Assembly: GCF_025133575.1 (NCBI RefSeq)
Contig: NZ_CP104011.1
Coordinates: 1,798,001 to 1,862,000, forward strand
Direction: 5' to 3'
From: Pseudomonas sp. GCEP-101
GTDB taxonomy: Bacteria > Pseudomonadota > Gammaproteobacteria > Pseudomonadales > Pseudomonadaceae
DNA: 64,000 nucleotides
Below, piece by piece: positions 17,873-26,016 of the stretch; positions within the stretch are counted from its first letter, which is position 1; every line of letters starts with the position of its first letter. A model generated the notes under the pieces. It ran no database searches. It was given only the letters and a program-made list of their open reading frames with translations, and had not been told where the DNA came from. The translations under genes and the position numbers were made by a program.

Positions 17873-18835
17873 GTCGGCGAAGGCGAAGCCGTGTTTGGTC
17901 TTGGTGTCCTTGATCGCGCCGAGCACCGCCAGCAGGCAGTCGTCGCGGTAGCGTTCCAGCTCGGCGATGCTGCGGCTGCCCTGCTGTTCGGCGGTGCCTT
18001 CGACGACGCGGTCGATCAGCGTCTCGGTCAGCTCCGGGGCCGGCAGGTAGGTCCAGGGCAGTTGCAGTGCCGGGCCGAACTGGGCCATGAAGTGACGCAT
18101 GCCGGCGTTGCCGCCGGCCAGGGTGTAGGTGAGGAAGGTGCCCATGAAGGACCAGCGCAGGCCGGCGCCGAAGCGGATGGCGTCGTCGATCTCGCCGGTG
18201 CTGGCGACGCCGTCGTTGACCAGGTGCAGCGCTTCGCGCCAGAGGGCTTCGAGCAGGCGGTCGGCGATGAAGCCGGGGACTTCCTTGCGCACATGCAGCG
18301 GCCGCATGCCGAGGGATTCATAGACCTGGATGGCTGCCTGCACAGCGTCGGGCGAGGTCTTCGCGCCGCCCACCACTTCCACCAGCGGCAGCAGGTACAC
18401 CGGGTTGAACGGGTGGCCGACCACGCAGCGTTCGGGGTGCGTGGCATCGGCATAGAACTCGCTGGGCAGCAGGCCCGAGGTGCTGGAGCCGATCAGCGCA
18501 TTGGGCTTGGCGGCGGCGCTGATCTTGGCGTGCAGCTCGCATTTCAGGTCGAGGCGTTCGGGGGCGCTTTCCTGGATGAAGTCGGCATCGCGCACGCACT
18601 CTTCGATGGTGGCGACGAAGCGCAGGCGATCCTGCGAGGCGCCGGGGGCGAGGCCGGCCTTTTCCAGCGCCGGCCAGGCATTGGCGACGCGCGCACGCAG
18701 CGCGGCTTCGGCGCCGGGCGCCGGGTCCCAGGCGATGACGTCGAGGCCGTGGGCCAGGGCACGGGCGACCCAGCCGCTGCCGATGACGCCGCTGCCGAGG
18801 GCGGCGAAGGTTTTGATGTGGGTGATGAAGGACAT
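17870..18835 (-). CDS. cdhA: L-carnitine dehydrogenase CdhA
   Basis: 321 residues. N-terminal Rossmann fold with GSGVIGSG at 14-21, followed by Asp after the second strand ('AWDPA'), indicating NAD(+). The 3-hydroxyacyl-CoA dehydrogenase-like body has '[11 protein letters not shown]', '[18 protein letters not shown]' and 'GFIADRL' motifs. It oxidises L-carnitine to 3-dehydrocarnitine, the first step of the pathway in P. aeruginosa (PA5386). It lies between cdhC and cdhB in the cluster. The stop codon is the outer end of a palindromic repeat element, so the last bases may have been set by that insertion; the protein is still of normal length. Confidence 0.92.
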   Translation of the reverse strand: MSFITHIKTFAALGSGVIGSGWVARALAHGLDVIAWDPAPGAEAALRARVANAWPALEKAGLAPGASQDRLRFVATIEECVRDADFIQESAPERLDLKCELHAKISAAAKPNALIGSSTSGLLPSEFYADATHPERCVVGHPFNPVYLLPLVEVVGGAKTSPDAVQAAIQVYESLGMRPLHVRKEVPGFIADRLLEALWREALHLVNDGVASTGEIDDAIRFGAGLRWSFMGTFLTYTLAGGNAGMRHFMAQFGPALQLPWTYLPAPELTETLIDRVVEGTAEQQGSRSIAELERYRDDCLLAVLGAIKDTKTKHGFAFAD

Positions 18836-18905
18836 GGCGACTCCAGCGGATAGGGGCGTTGGGCGGGAGCGGGCCGGTGGGCGAACGGGCCCCCTGCGGG
18901 GGCAT

Positions 18906-18929
18906 TCGCGGACAAGGTCCGCTCCTACG
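18906..18929. repeat. GTAGGAGCGGA-type REP between cdhC and cdhA
   Basis: TTCGCGGACAAGGTCCGCTCCTAC palindromic unit in the 115-base gap between cdhC and cdhA. Further copies lie at 23.1-23.3, 25.05-25.13 and 31.84-32.01 kb. Confidence 0.65.
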
Positions 18930-18950
18930 GGAGCAGTTCGGCGCGGCGGA

Positions 18951-19835
18951 TCAGCGCGGCTTGAGGTTCATCTTCTTGCGCCCTTCGGCCGGGGTCAGGG
19001 CGCGGCCGCCCAGGCGCTGGATGATCTCGATGGCGCGCTCGACCAGTTGGCCGTTGCTGGCGTGCACGCCGCGGTCCAGCCAGATGTTGTCTTCCAGGCC
19101 GACCCGCACGTTGCCGCCCAGCAGCATGGCCTGGGCAACCATGGGCATCTGCGCGCGGCCGATGCCGAAGCCGGCCCAGGTCAGGCCGTCGGGGATGTTG
19201 TCGGCCATGGCCTTCATGGTGGTGGTGTCGGCCGGGGCGCCCCACGGGATGCCCAGGCAGATCTGGATCAGCGGGTCTTCCAGCAGGCCTTCCTTGAGCA
19301 TCTGCTTGGCGAACCAGAGGTGGCCGGTGTCGAAGATTTCCAGCTCGGCCTTCACCCCCAGCTCGGTGATGCGCTTGGCGCCGGCGCGCAGCTGGGCCGG
19401 GGTGGAGACGTAGATGAAGTCGCCGTCGCCGAAGTTCAGGGTGCCGCAGTCCAGGGTGCAGATTTCCGGCAGCAGTTCCTCGACGTGCTTGAGGCGCTCC
19501 AGCGGGCCGACCAGGTCGGTGCCGGCGCCGAACTCCAGCGGCTGCTCGCCCTGGCCGATCTGCAGGTCGCCACCCATGCCGGCGGTGAGGTTGATGATGA
19601 CGTCGGTGTCGCTCTCGCGGATGCGCTCGACCACTTCGCGGTAGAGGTTCACGTCGCGGCTGGGCTTGCCGGTCAGCGGGTCGCGGACGTGGCAGTGGGC
19701 GACAGTGGCGCCGGCCTTGGCGGCCTCGATGGCGGCGGCGGCGATTTCCTTCGGGGTGACGGGAATCGCCGGGTGCTTGCCGACGGTGTCGCCGGCGCCG
19801 GTCACCGCGCAGGTGACGATCACTTCATAGTTCAC
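18951..19835 (-). CDS. cdhC: 3-dehydrocarnitine cleavage enzyme CdhC (BKACE/DUF849)
   Basis: 294 residues of the beta-keto acid cleavage enzyme family. The zinc-binding 'HCHVRD' motif is at about residues 47-52 and the TIM-barrel landmarks 'NLTAGMGGD' and '[12 protein letters not shown]' are present. The P. aeruginosa equivalent (PA5387) condenses 3-dehydrocarnitine with acetyl-CoA to give betainyl-CoA and acetoacetate. Placed between caiX (72 bases) and cdhA (115 bases, holding one REP). The start is ATG at 19835, with no longer alternative needed. Confidence 0.92.
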   Translation of the reverse strand: MNYEVIVTCAVTGAGDTVGKHPAIPVTPKEIAAAAIEAAKAGATVAHCHVRDPLTGKPSRDVNLYREVVERIRESDTDVIINLTAGMGGDLQIGQGEQPLEFGAGTDLVGPLERLKHVEELLPEICTLDCGTLNFGDGDFIYVSTPAQLRAGAKRITELGVKAELEIFDTGHLWFAKQMLKEGLLEDPLIQICLGIPWGAPADTTTMKAMADNIPDGLTWAGFGIGRAQMPMVAQAMLLGGNVRVGLEDNIWLDRGVHASNGQLVERAIEIIQRLGGRALTPAEGRKKMNLKPR

Positions 19836-19907
19836 GGTGGCAGTCCTTCTTCGGGTCGAACGCCTCCACTGCGCGCGGGCAACGCGCAGGGAGTGGCGGG
19901 TAGTGGG

Positions 19908-20846
19908 TTACTTCAGCGACGCCTGGACGGCGGCGAGGCCGTCCTTGCCATCGAAGGTGGTCACGCCCTCGAGCCAGGCCTTGAGCGGCTCGGGGTTCTG
20001 TTTCAGCCAGGCCTTGGCGGCATCCACCGGCTGGCTGCGGTCGAGGATCGGCACCATCACCTGGCTCACCTGCTCGCTGGTGAACTTGAGGTTGTGCAGC
20101 AGCTTGGCGACGTTGCCGCACTGCGCCTGGTAGCCCCCGGCGGTCATGATCGAGACGGTGGCGGAGCCTTCGTTGGGGCCGAACACGTCGTCGCTGCCGG
20201 TGAGGTATTTCATGTCGATCTGCAGGTTCATCGGGTGCGGCTTCCAGCCGAAGAACACCACCCACTGCTTGCGCTTGATGGCGCGCTTGACCGCGGTGAG
20301 CATGCCGGCCTCGCTGGACTCGACGATCTGGAAGCCCTTCAGGCCGAACTTGTCCTTGGCGATCATGTCCGCGGTGATGCGGTTGGAACCGCTGCCGGGC
20401 TCGATCAGGTAGATCTTGTTGTCCAGCTTGTCCTTGAACTTGGCGATGTCGGCGAAGGTCTTCAGGCCGCCGTCGTAGACGTAGGTGGGCACAGCGTAGG
20501 TGGATTGCGCATCGGGCAGGGTCGGCGGGGTGATCACGTCGATCTGCTGCTTGTCGAGGTAGGGCTTGGCCACCGGCTGCATGGTCGGTTGCCAGTAGCC
20601 GAGGAAGACGTCGAGCTGCTTGTCCGCCATGCCGGCGAGGATGATCTGTTGCGAGGCGCTGGTCTGCTTGACCTGGTAGCCCAGGCCGCCGAGCACGGCT
20701 TCGGCCACGGCGCTGCTGGCCACCACGTCGGTCCAGTTCACCGTGCCCATGCGCACGTTCTGGCATTGGGCGGGCTCGGCGGCCCAACTGGTGGTAGCGG
20801 CGAGCATGAGCGCGGCGCAGCCGAGCGCTTGGATCGTTAGCTTCAT
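19908..20846 (-). CDS. caiX: Carnitine periplasmic binding protein CaiX
   Basis: 312 residues, with a signal peptide ending 'ATTSWAAEP' (about 1-22) and an OpuAC-type substrate-binding domain: 'GTVNWTDVVASSAVAEAVL', 'FLGYWQPTM' and 'VVFFGWKPHP', which carry the aromatic residues that cage quaternary amines. No permease or ATPase is adjacent; in P. aeruginosa CaiX works with the shared Cbc quaternary-amine transporter encoded elsewhere. The start is supported by GAGGGAGAA upstream. It opens the minus-strand catabolic cluster, divergent from cdhR. Confidence 0.92.
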   Translation of the reverse strand: MKLTIQALGCAALMLAATTSWAAEPAQCQNVRMGTVNWTDVVASSAVAEAVLGGLGYQVKQTSASQQIILAGMADKQLDVFLGYWQPTMQPVAKPYLDKQQIDVITPPTLPDAQSTYAVPTYVYDGGLKTFADIAKFKDKLDNKIYLIEPGSGSNRITADMIAKDKFGLKGFQIVESSEAGMLTAVKRAIKRKQWVVFFGWKPHPMNLQIDMKYLTGSDDVFGPNEGSATVSIMTAGGYQAQCGNVAKLLHNLKFTSEQVSQVMVPILDRSQPVDAAKAWLKQNPEPLKAWLEGVTTFDGKDGLAAVQASLK

Positions 20847-20958
20847 GACTTCTCCCTCAAGGCCTTTGCGGCGTTGGTTATCGTTGTTGTGTCATGCGGC
20901 CCTTCGCGGGGAGCCGTGGTGATCAAATTACGCAGCTGCGGGGCTGGTGAATCGCACT

Positions 20959-20988
20959 GCGGCGACCAGCTCTTGCACAGCAGCGACC
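20959..20988. promoter_or_regulatory. Direct repeat, candidate CdhR operator
   Basis: GCGGCGACC at 20959-20967 and GCAGCGACC at 20980-20988, start-to-start distance 21 bases (two helical turns), on the same face of the DNA as expected for an AraC-family activator. It lies between the divergent caiX and cdhR starts. No binding data can be inferred; a chance match is possible. Confidence 0.35.
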
Positions 20989-21071
20989 TCCCCGATTGCC
21001 AGGGCGACGTCCCTGGTTCATAAGTGTGGGCAGGCTGCCATCAAGCCGCCCTCGAACGCACGGTACCCGCC

Positions 21072-22070
21072 ATGTCCCAAGACTTCTGGTTCCTGCTGTT
21101 GCCCGGATTCTCCGTGATGGGGTTCGTTTCCGCCGTGGAACCGCTGCGGGTGGCCAACCGCTTTCGCGGCGAGCTGTACCGCTGGCACCTGATGAGCCTG
21201 GACGGCGGCCCGGTGCTGTCCAGCAATGGCATGTCGATGAACGCCGACAGCGGCCTGGAAGCGCTGCGCGAGGGCGACACGCTGCTGGTGGTGGCCGGCT
21301 TCGAGCCGCTGCGCGTCTGCACGCCGGCGCTGCTGCACTGGCTCAGGCGCCTGGACCGCGAGGGCGTGACCCTGGGCGGCATCGACACCGGCAGCTTCGT
21401 GCTGGCCGAGGCCGGGCTGCTGCAGCGCCAGCGCTGCACGGTGCACTGGGAGGCGCTGGACGCCTTCCGGGAGACTTATCCACAGGTGCAGGCAACCCAG
21501 GAGCTGTTCGAGATCGACGGCCCGCGCATCACCTCCGCCGGCGGCACCGCGTCCATCGACCTGATGCTCGACCTGATCGCCCAGGCCCACGGGCCGGAGC
21601 TGGCGGTGCAGGTGTCGGAGCAGTTCGTGGTCGGGCGCATCCGCACCCGCCAGGACCACCAGCGTCTGCAGATCGCCAGCCGCTACGGGGTGAGCAACCG
21701 CAAGCTGGTGCAGGTGATCGGCGAGATGGAGCGCCATACCGAGCCGCCGCTGACCACGCTGGAGCTGGCCGAGCGCATCCAGGTGACCCGGCGCCAGCTG
21801 GAGCGCCTGTTCCGCCTGCACCTGAACGATACGCCGTCGAACTTCTACCTCGGCCTGCGCCTGGACAAGGCGCGCCAACTGCTGCGCCAGACCGACATGA
21901 GCGTGCTGGAGATCGGCGTGGCCTGCGGCTTCGAGACGCCCTCCTACCTGTCGCGCAGCTACCGGGCGAAATTCGGGGTGTGCCCGAGCCAGGACCGGGT
22001 GGGGTTGCGCAAGGTGGCGGGCAGTCATGGCGCTGCGGCCAGAAGCCCCTCTCCCCAGCCCTCTAACTAG
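21072..22070 (+). CDS. cdhR: CdhR, AraC-family activator with GATase-1-like sensor domain
   Basis: 332 residues from the ATG at 21072, which gives the same N-terminus as CdhR/GbdR-type regulators ('MSQDFWFLLLPGFSVMGFV'). An upstream in-frame GTG at 21024 is less likely. Residues about 1-190 form a DJ-1/PfpI-like sensor domain; the C-terminal part has two helix-turn-helix units ('LELAERIQVTRRQLERLF' and 'VLEIGVACGFETPSYLSR'). In P. aeruginosa CdhR activates the caiX-cdhCAB genes in response to carnitine. The last residues (SPSPQPSN) are encoded by a CCCTCTCCC-type repeat that has run into the 3' end. Confidence 0.91.
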   Translation: MSQDFWFLLLPGFSVMGFVSAVEPLRVANRFRGELYRWHLMSLDGGPVLSSNGMSMNADSGLEALREGDTLLVVAGFEPLRVCTPALLHWLRRLDREGVTLGGIDTGSFVLAEAGLLQRQRCTVHWEALDAFRETYPQVQATQELFEIDGPRITSAGGTASIDLMLDLIAQAHGPELAVQVSEQFVVGRIRTRQDHQRLQIASRYGVSNRKLVQVIGEMERHTEPPLTTLELAERIQVTRRQLERLFRLHLNDTPSNFYLGLRLDKARQLLRQTDMSVLEIGVACGFETPSYLSRSYRAKFGVCPSQDRVGLRKVAGSHGAAARSPSPQPSN

Positions 22071-22100
22071 GCGTCCCCCCCTGAAGGGAGAGGGGGCTGT
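22044..22100. repeat. CCCTCTCCC-type REP overlapping the 3' end of cdhR
   Basis: AGCCCCTCTCCCCAGCCCTC followed by GAAGGGAGAGGGGGC. The left arm lies inside the cdhR reading frame and supplies its last codons and stop. Confidence 0.6.
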
Positions 22101-22147
22101 CCGGTGCCGCCGGCCAGCTCGGGGTTTCGCTGGATGCCGATCAGCCC

Positions 22148-22220
22148 TGTAGGGCGCATAACGCCTACGGCGTTATCCGCCGCCCTGGCGGGTAACCCGT
22201 TCCGGATGATGCGCCCTACG
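22148..22220. repeat. TGTAGGGCG...GCGTTATCCGCC repeat
   Basis: Inverted arms (TGTAGGGCGCAT and ATGCGCCCTACG) around ATAACGCCTACGGCGTTATC. A shorter relative lies at 23236-23268. No gene content in the 471-base gap 22071-22541 other than repeats. Confidence 0.6.
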
Positions 22221-22235
22221 TGTCTGAATGGCCGC

Positions 22236-22437
22236 TCCTACCCGGAAAATCCTGCGTGGACGTCAGCCCTCTCCCCCGCCCTGGCTGCGCGCCCCGCTCC
22301 GAAGGGACAGGGAGCCTTCCAGTGCCGCCGGCGAGCTCGGAGTTCCGCTTGATGCCGGTCAGCCCCTCTCCCTTCAGGGAGAGGGAGATCGGCGGTACCA
22401 AGTTTCAAATAAAGACAGTTGCTCCTACGAAAAGCAA
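22236..22437 (+). repeat. Composite intergenic repeat, copy 2
   Basis: GCTCCTACCCGGAAAATCCT start, GACGTCAGCCCTCTCCCCC block, GCGCCCCGCTCCGAAGGGA block, a second CCCCTCTCCC...GGGAGAGGG pair and the AAAGACAGTTGCTCCTACG end. Same order as copy 1 at 14842-15043. Both ends read GCTCCTAC in the same orientation. Confidence 0.65.
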
Positions 22438-22541
22438 AAGCGATTGGCAATATCTGTGGGATTACCGTCATTTACCCTACCGGCTGCCGGATGGAGTATG
22501 GACGCCAGGCACCCCACCCCTCACCGCCTTTGGAGACCACC

Positions 22542-23012
22542 ATGAGCGAAGCCCGTCCCCCCCTGCCGCCGTTTACCCGCGAAACCGCCATCCAGAAAGT
22601 CCGCCTCGCCGAGGACGGCTGGAACAGCCGCGATCCGCACCGCGTGTCGCTGGCCTACACGCCGGACAGCCGCTGGCGCAACCGCGCGACCTTCGTCCAG
22701 GGTCGCGAGCAGATCGTCCAGTTCCTCACCGGCAAGTGGGTGCGCGAACAGCAGTACCGGCTGATCAAGGAACTCTGGGCCTTTACCGACAACCGCATCG
22801 CCGTGCGCTTCGCCTACGAATGGCACGACGACTCGGGCAACTGGTTCCGCTCCTACGGCAACGAGAACTGGGCCTTCGACGAGAACGGCCTGATGTTCGA
22901 GCGCCACGCCTGCATCAACGACCTGCCGATCAGCGAGGACGAGCGCCTGTTCCACTGGCCGCAGGGCCGCCGGCCGGACGATCACCCGTCGCTGAGCGAG
23001 CTGGGGTTGTAA
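22542..23012 (+). CDS. NTF2-like / DUF1348 family protein
   Basis: 156 residues from an ATG preceded by TTTGGAGA. The sequence is a small alpha+beta NTF2/SnoaL-like fold with the DUF1348 signature: '[21 protein letters not shown]', '[12 protein letters not shown]', '[21 protein letters not shown]' and '[13 protein letters not shown]'. Proteins of this family are widespread in Pseudomonas without an assigned reaction. It stands alone between repeat-rich gaps. A longer frame open from 22419 starts inside a repeat and is not needed. Confidence 0.85.
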   Translation: MSEARPPLPPFTRETAIQKVRLAEDGWNSRDPHRVSLAYTPDSRWRNRATFVQGREQIVQFLTGKWVREQQYRLIKELWAFTDNRIAVRFAYEWHDDSGNWFRSYGNENWAFDENGLMFERHACINDLPISEDERLFHWPQGRRPDDHPSLSELGL

Positions 23013-23036
23013 GGCCGGTTACCCACAGGGAGGCCC

Positions 23037-23118
23037 GTAGGATGGCGTGGAGCGCAGCCATACCCATCGATCACCGACAAGCCCGCTGATGGGTATCGCA
23101 AGCTCCACCCATCCTACG
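23037..23118. repeat. GTAGGATGG...CCATCCTAC repeat
   Basis: Inverted arms GTAGGATGGCGTGGAGC and GCTCCACCCATCCTAC surround TACCCATC and GATGGGTA inner arms, giving a two-stem palindrome of about 80 bases. This is a familiar intergenic repeat type in Pseudomonas. Confidence 0.6.
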
Positions 23119-23126
23119 AACTTTCT

Positions 23127-23209
23127 GTAGGAGCGGACTCCGTCCGCGATAGATTACCGGCAGCTCGGAACTGGCCTATTGCACATCGCGGACAAAGTCC
23201 GCTCCTACG
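23127..23209. repeat. Inverted pair of GTAGGAGCGGA REPs
   Basis: Units at 23127-23150 and 23185-23209 in opposite orientation with a 34-base spacer, a BIME-like arrangement. No gene in 23013-23349; the gap is almost wholly repeats. Confidence 0.65.
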
Positions 23210-23235
23210 TCAAGGGCAACCGCGGCGCCCACCCC

Positions 23236-23268
23236 ATAGGGCGGATAACGCGCCAGCGTTATCCGCCG
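23236..23268. repeat. GGCGGATAACGC...GCGTTATCCGCC palindrome
   Basis: GGCGGATAACGC and GCGTTATCCGCC arms with a short spacer, preceded by ATAGG. Related to the longer element at 22148-22220. Confidence 0.6.
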
Positions 23269-23300
23269 AAAGGAGCCGGCCAGCCACGCACGGCGCTCCC

Positions 23301-23323
23301 GTAGGAGCGGACCTTGTCCGCGA
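23301..23323. repeat. GTAGGAGCGGA-type REP before the GMC gene end
   Basis: GTAGGAGCGGACCTTGTCCG unit, 27 bases from the stop of the GMC oxidoreductase gene; could protect its mRNA 3' end. Confidence 0.6.
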
Positions 23324-23349
23324 AAGGCGCCCGCAGGGCGCCCTCGGGG

Positions 23350-24978
23350 TCAGGCCGGCACCGCCTGGGCGGGCGCGGCAGTCGCCGTGCGGCGCTCTTC
23401 GAGGATCATCGCCGCCGCGCGCTCGCCGAGCATGATGCAGGGCGCGTTGGTGTTGCCGCTTATCAGCGTCGGCATGATCGACGCATCCACCACCCGCAGG
23501 CCCTTCAGGCCGTGCACGCGCAGGCGCAAATCGACCACTGCCTGCGGGTCTTCGCCCATCTTGCAGGTGCCCACGGGGTGGAACACCGTGGCGGCATAGT
23601 CGCGCAGGTGCTCCAGCAGTTGCTCGTCGGTCTGCACCTGCGGGCCGGGGAGCATCTCGGCACCCCGGATGCGGTCGAACTCCGGCTGGGCGAGGATCTT
23701 GCGGGCCAGCTTCACGCCCTCCACCAGCACGCGGCCGTCTTCCTCGTTGGCGAGGAAGTTGTAGTCGATCTCGATGTCGCCACCGGGCTTCACCCGCAGC
23801 TCGCCGATGCTTTTGGGCCGCAGCACGCAGGTGTGCACGGCGTAGCCATGGCCCCATTCGAACAGGCGGCCCCGGTGGCTGCGGTAGCCGGGCACGAAGT
23901 GGAACTGCACGTCGGCCAGCCCGTCCGCCAGGGGCGTGCGGGCAAAGCCGCCGGCCTCGACGTAGTTGGTGGTCAGCCAGCCCTTCTTCGCCAGCAGGTA
24001 CTTGAACGGCGAGAGCAGGATCTGCGGTAGCGAGCCAAGGGAGAAGCCCAGGCTCAGCGGGCTCGGCGAGCGCACGGTGACCAGGCCGTCGAGGTGGTCC
24101 TGGAGGTTCTTGCCCACGCCGGGCAGGTGGTGTTGCACCGGAATGCCGGCGGCCTCCAGCTCGGCCGCCGGGCCGATGCCGGAAGCCAGCAGGATCTGCG
24201 GCGAGCCGAGGGCGCCTGCGCTGAGGATCACCTCGCGGCGCGCCAGCAGGCGTTCGCCATTGCGCAGCTCGATGCCCGTCACGCGATCACCGTCGAGCAA
24301 CAGGCGGCCCACCTGGCGATCGGTCAGCACACTGAGGTTGGGACGCTGCAGCGGGGCGACGAAGGCGCGGTAGCTGCTCAGGCGCCTGGCGTCCTTCTGA
24401 GTCACGTTGTAGATGCCGACGCCCTCGAACTCGCGGCCATTGAAGTCATCGTTGCGGCGCAGGCCGAGGTGCGCGGCGGCCTGGATGAACAGCTGCGACA
24501 GCGGGTTGGGGTCGCGCGGCTTGTCCACCACCAGTTCGCCCAGGGTGCCGTGCAGCGCCGGGTCCTGGCCGAGCAGGTTGCGTTCGGATTTCTTGAAGTA
24601 CGGCAGCACGTCCTTCCAGCCCCAGCCGGGGCAGCCCTCGGCTTCCCAGCGGTCGTAGTCGGAGGCATGGCCGCGGATGTAGATCATGCTGTTCATCGAG
24701 CTGGAGCCGCCCAGGGCCTTGCCGCGCGGGCAATGCAGCGAGCGGTTGTTGAGGCGCTTCTGCGGGGCGGAGTAGAAGTTCCAGCTGAACACCTTGCTCT
24801 TGTACAGGGTGATGGTGCCGGCCGGGGTCTGCACGCGCGGGCTGGCGTCGCTGCCGCCGGCCTCCAGCAGGCAGACGCGCACGGAGGGGTCGGCGCTCAG
24901 TCGGTTGGCCAGCACGCAGCCGGCGGAACCGGCGCCGACGATGAGGTAGTCGTAGGTGGTGTCGTTGGAGGGGGACAT
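23350..24978 (-). CDS. GMC family FAD-dependent oxidoreductase (choline dehydrogenase-like)
   Basis: 542 residues. N-terminal FAD-binding motif GAGSAG at 15-20 with the acidic residue in 'LLEAGG'. GMC signatures 'CPRGKALGGSSSMNSMIYIRG' type and 'LSAGALGSPQILLASGIG' are present, and the C-terminus has 'HPVGTCKMG' (catalytic His) and 'NTNAPCIMLGERAA'. It would oxidise an alcohol to an aldehyde. It is not clearly BetA: the bet operon genes are absent and length and N-terminus differ. It lies 204 bases downstream of an ABC importer, all on the minus strand, so the alcohol may be the imported substrate or derived from it. Confidence 0.88.
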   Translation of the reverse strand: MSPSNDTTYDYLIVGAGSAGCVLANRLSADPSVRVCLLEAGGSDASPRVQTPAGTITLYKSKVFSWNFYSAPQKRLNNRSLHCPRGKALGGSSSMNSMIYIRGHASDYDRWEAEGCPGWGWKDVLPYFKKSERNLLGQDPALHGTLGELVVDKPRDPNPLSQLFIQAAAHLGLRRNDDFNGREFEGVGIYNVTQKDARRLSSYRAFVAPLQRPNLSVLTDRQVGRLLLDGDRVTGIELRNGERLLARREVILSAGALGSPQILLASGIGPAAELEAAGIPVQHHLPGVGKNLQDHLDGLVTVRSPSPLSLGFSLGSLPQILLSPFKYLLAKKGWLTTNYVEAGGFARTPLADGLADVQFHFVPGYRSHRGRLFEWGHGYAVHTCVLRPKSIGELRVKPGGDIEIDYNFLANEEDGRVLVEGVKLARKILAQPEFDRIRGAEMLPGPQVQTDEQLLEHLRDYAATVFHPVGTCKMGEDPQAVVDLRLRVHGLKGLRVVDASIMPTLISGNTNAPCIMLGERAAAMILEERRTATAAPAQAVPA

Positions 24979-25049
24979 GGGGGCTCCCTTTGGAGTGTGG
25001 CGTGAATGGGTTGAGGGGCAAGCTCACACACCGCCACAACACCCAACCT

Positions 25050-25126
25050 GTAGGAGCGAGCTTGCTCGCGAACAAACTCACCCGCAGGTCGGGCGTTGGG
25101 CGGTTCGCGAGCAAGCTCGCTCCTAC
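25050..25126. repeat. Inverted pair of GTAGGAGCGAGC REPs
   Basis: Units at 25050-25074 and 25104-25126, mirror images (GTAGGAGCGAGCTTGCTCGC and its complement), in the gap between the ABC ATPase and GMC genes. Confidence 0.65.
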
Positions 25127-25182
25127 GAAAAGCACCGCGCTCGCCGGCTAACTACAGCAATAACCGGGCTCCGTAGGGGGGC

Positions 25183-26016
25183 TCAATGAGCCTCTTCCAG
25201 ATCGTCGTGCAGCAGCCCGAGGATCTCGCGCTTCATCTCGATGAAGGGGCGGTCCATGACCATGTCCAGCGAGCGCGGGCGCTCGATGGGCACGTCGAGG
25301 ATGCGCTTGATGCGCCCCGGGCGGGCGCCCATGACGTAGACGCGGTCGCCCAGCAGGATGGCCTCGTCGATGTCGTGGGTGACGAACACCACGGTCTTCT
25401 TGCTGTGGTCCCACACGCGCAGCAGCAGTTGCTGCATCTGCATGCGGGTCTGGCTGTCGAGCGCGCCGAAGGGCTCGTCCATCAGCAGGATCTGCGGGTC
25501 GTTGGCCAGTGCGCGGGCAATCGCCACGCGCTGCATCATTCCGCCGGAGAGCTGCTTGGGATAGTTGTTCTCGAAGCGACGCAGGCCGACTTCGTCGAGG
25601 TAGTGATCGACGATTTCGCGGCGCTCGGCCGCCGGCATGCCGCGGCGTTTCAAGCCGAACTCGACGTTCTGGCGCACGGTGAGCCAGGGGAACAGGGTGT
25701 AGCTCTGGAACACCATGCCGCGGTCGGCGCCGGGGCCGTCCACCAGCTGGCCGCCGACGTAGATGTCGCCCTCGGTGGGTTCGGACAGCCCGGCAGTGAG
25801 GTACAGCAGGCTCGACTTGCCGCAGCCCGAGGGCCCGACGATCACCGCGAACTGCTGGTCCGGCACCTCGAAGGAGACATTCTCCAGCGCGCTGAAGGTG
25901 CCGCCGTCCGGCGTGCGGTAGCGCAGGCTGACATTCTCCACCCGCAGGCGGGCCGGGTTGGCAGGTTGCTGGCCGGTCACGGCGGGTTCTTCCTGCTTGA
26001 TCGCTACTGCGCCCAT
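25183..26016 (-). CDS. ABC importer ATP-binding protein (TauB/SsuB type)
   Basis: 277 residues from the ATG at 26016. Walker [10 protein letters not shown] at about 62-70, signature LSGGMMQR, Walker B '[12 protein letters not shown]' and switch His in 'VTHDIDEA'. The gene start overlaps the permease end by 13 bases, indicating coupling. The closest subfamily is nitrate/sulfonate/taurine import. A longer in-frame extension up to 26856 runs through the permease gene in another frame and is not coding. It works with the permease at 26004-26810 and the binding protein at 26866-27840. Confidence 0.92.
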   Translation of the reverse strand: MGAVAIKQEEPAVTGQQPANPARLRVENVSLRYRTPDGGTFSALENVSFEVPDQQFAVIVGPSGCGKSSLLYLTAGLSEPTEGDIYVGGQLVDGPGADRGMVFQSYTLFPWLTVRQNVEFGLKRRGMPAAERREIVDHYLDEVGLRRFENNYPKQLSGGMMQRVAIARALANDPQILLMDEPFGALDSQTRMQMQQLLLRVWDHSKKTVVFVTHDIDEAILLGDRVYVMGARPGRIKRILDVPIERPRSLDMVMDRPFIEMKREILGLLHDDLEEAH

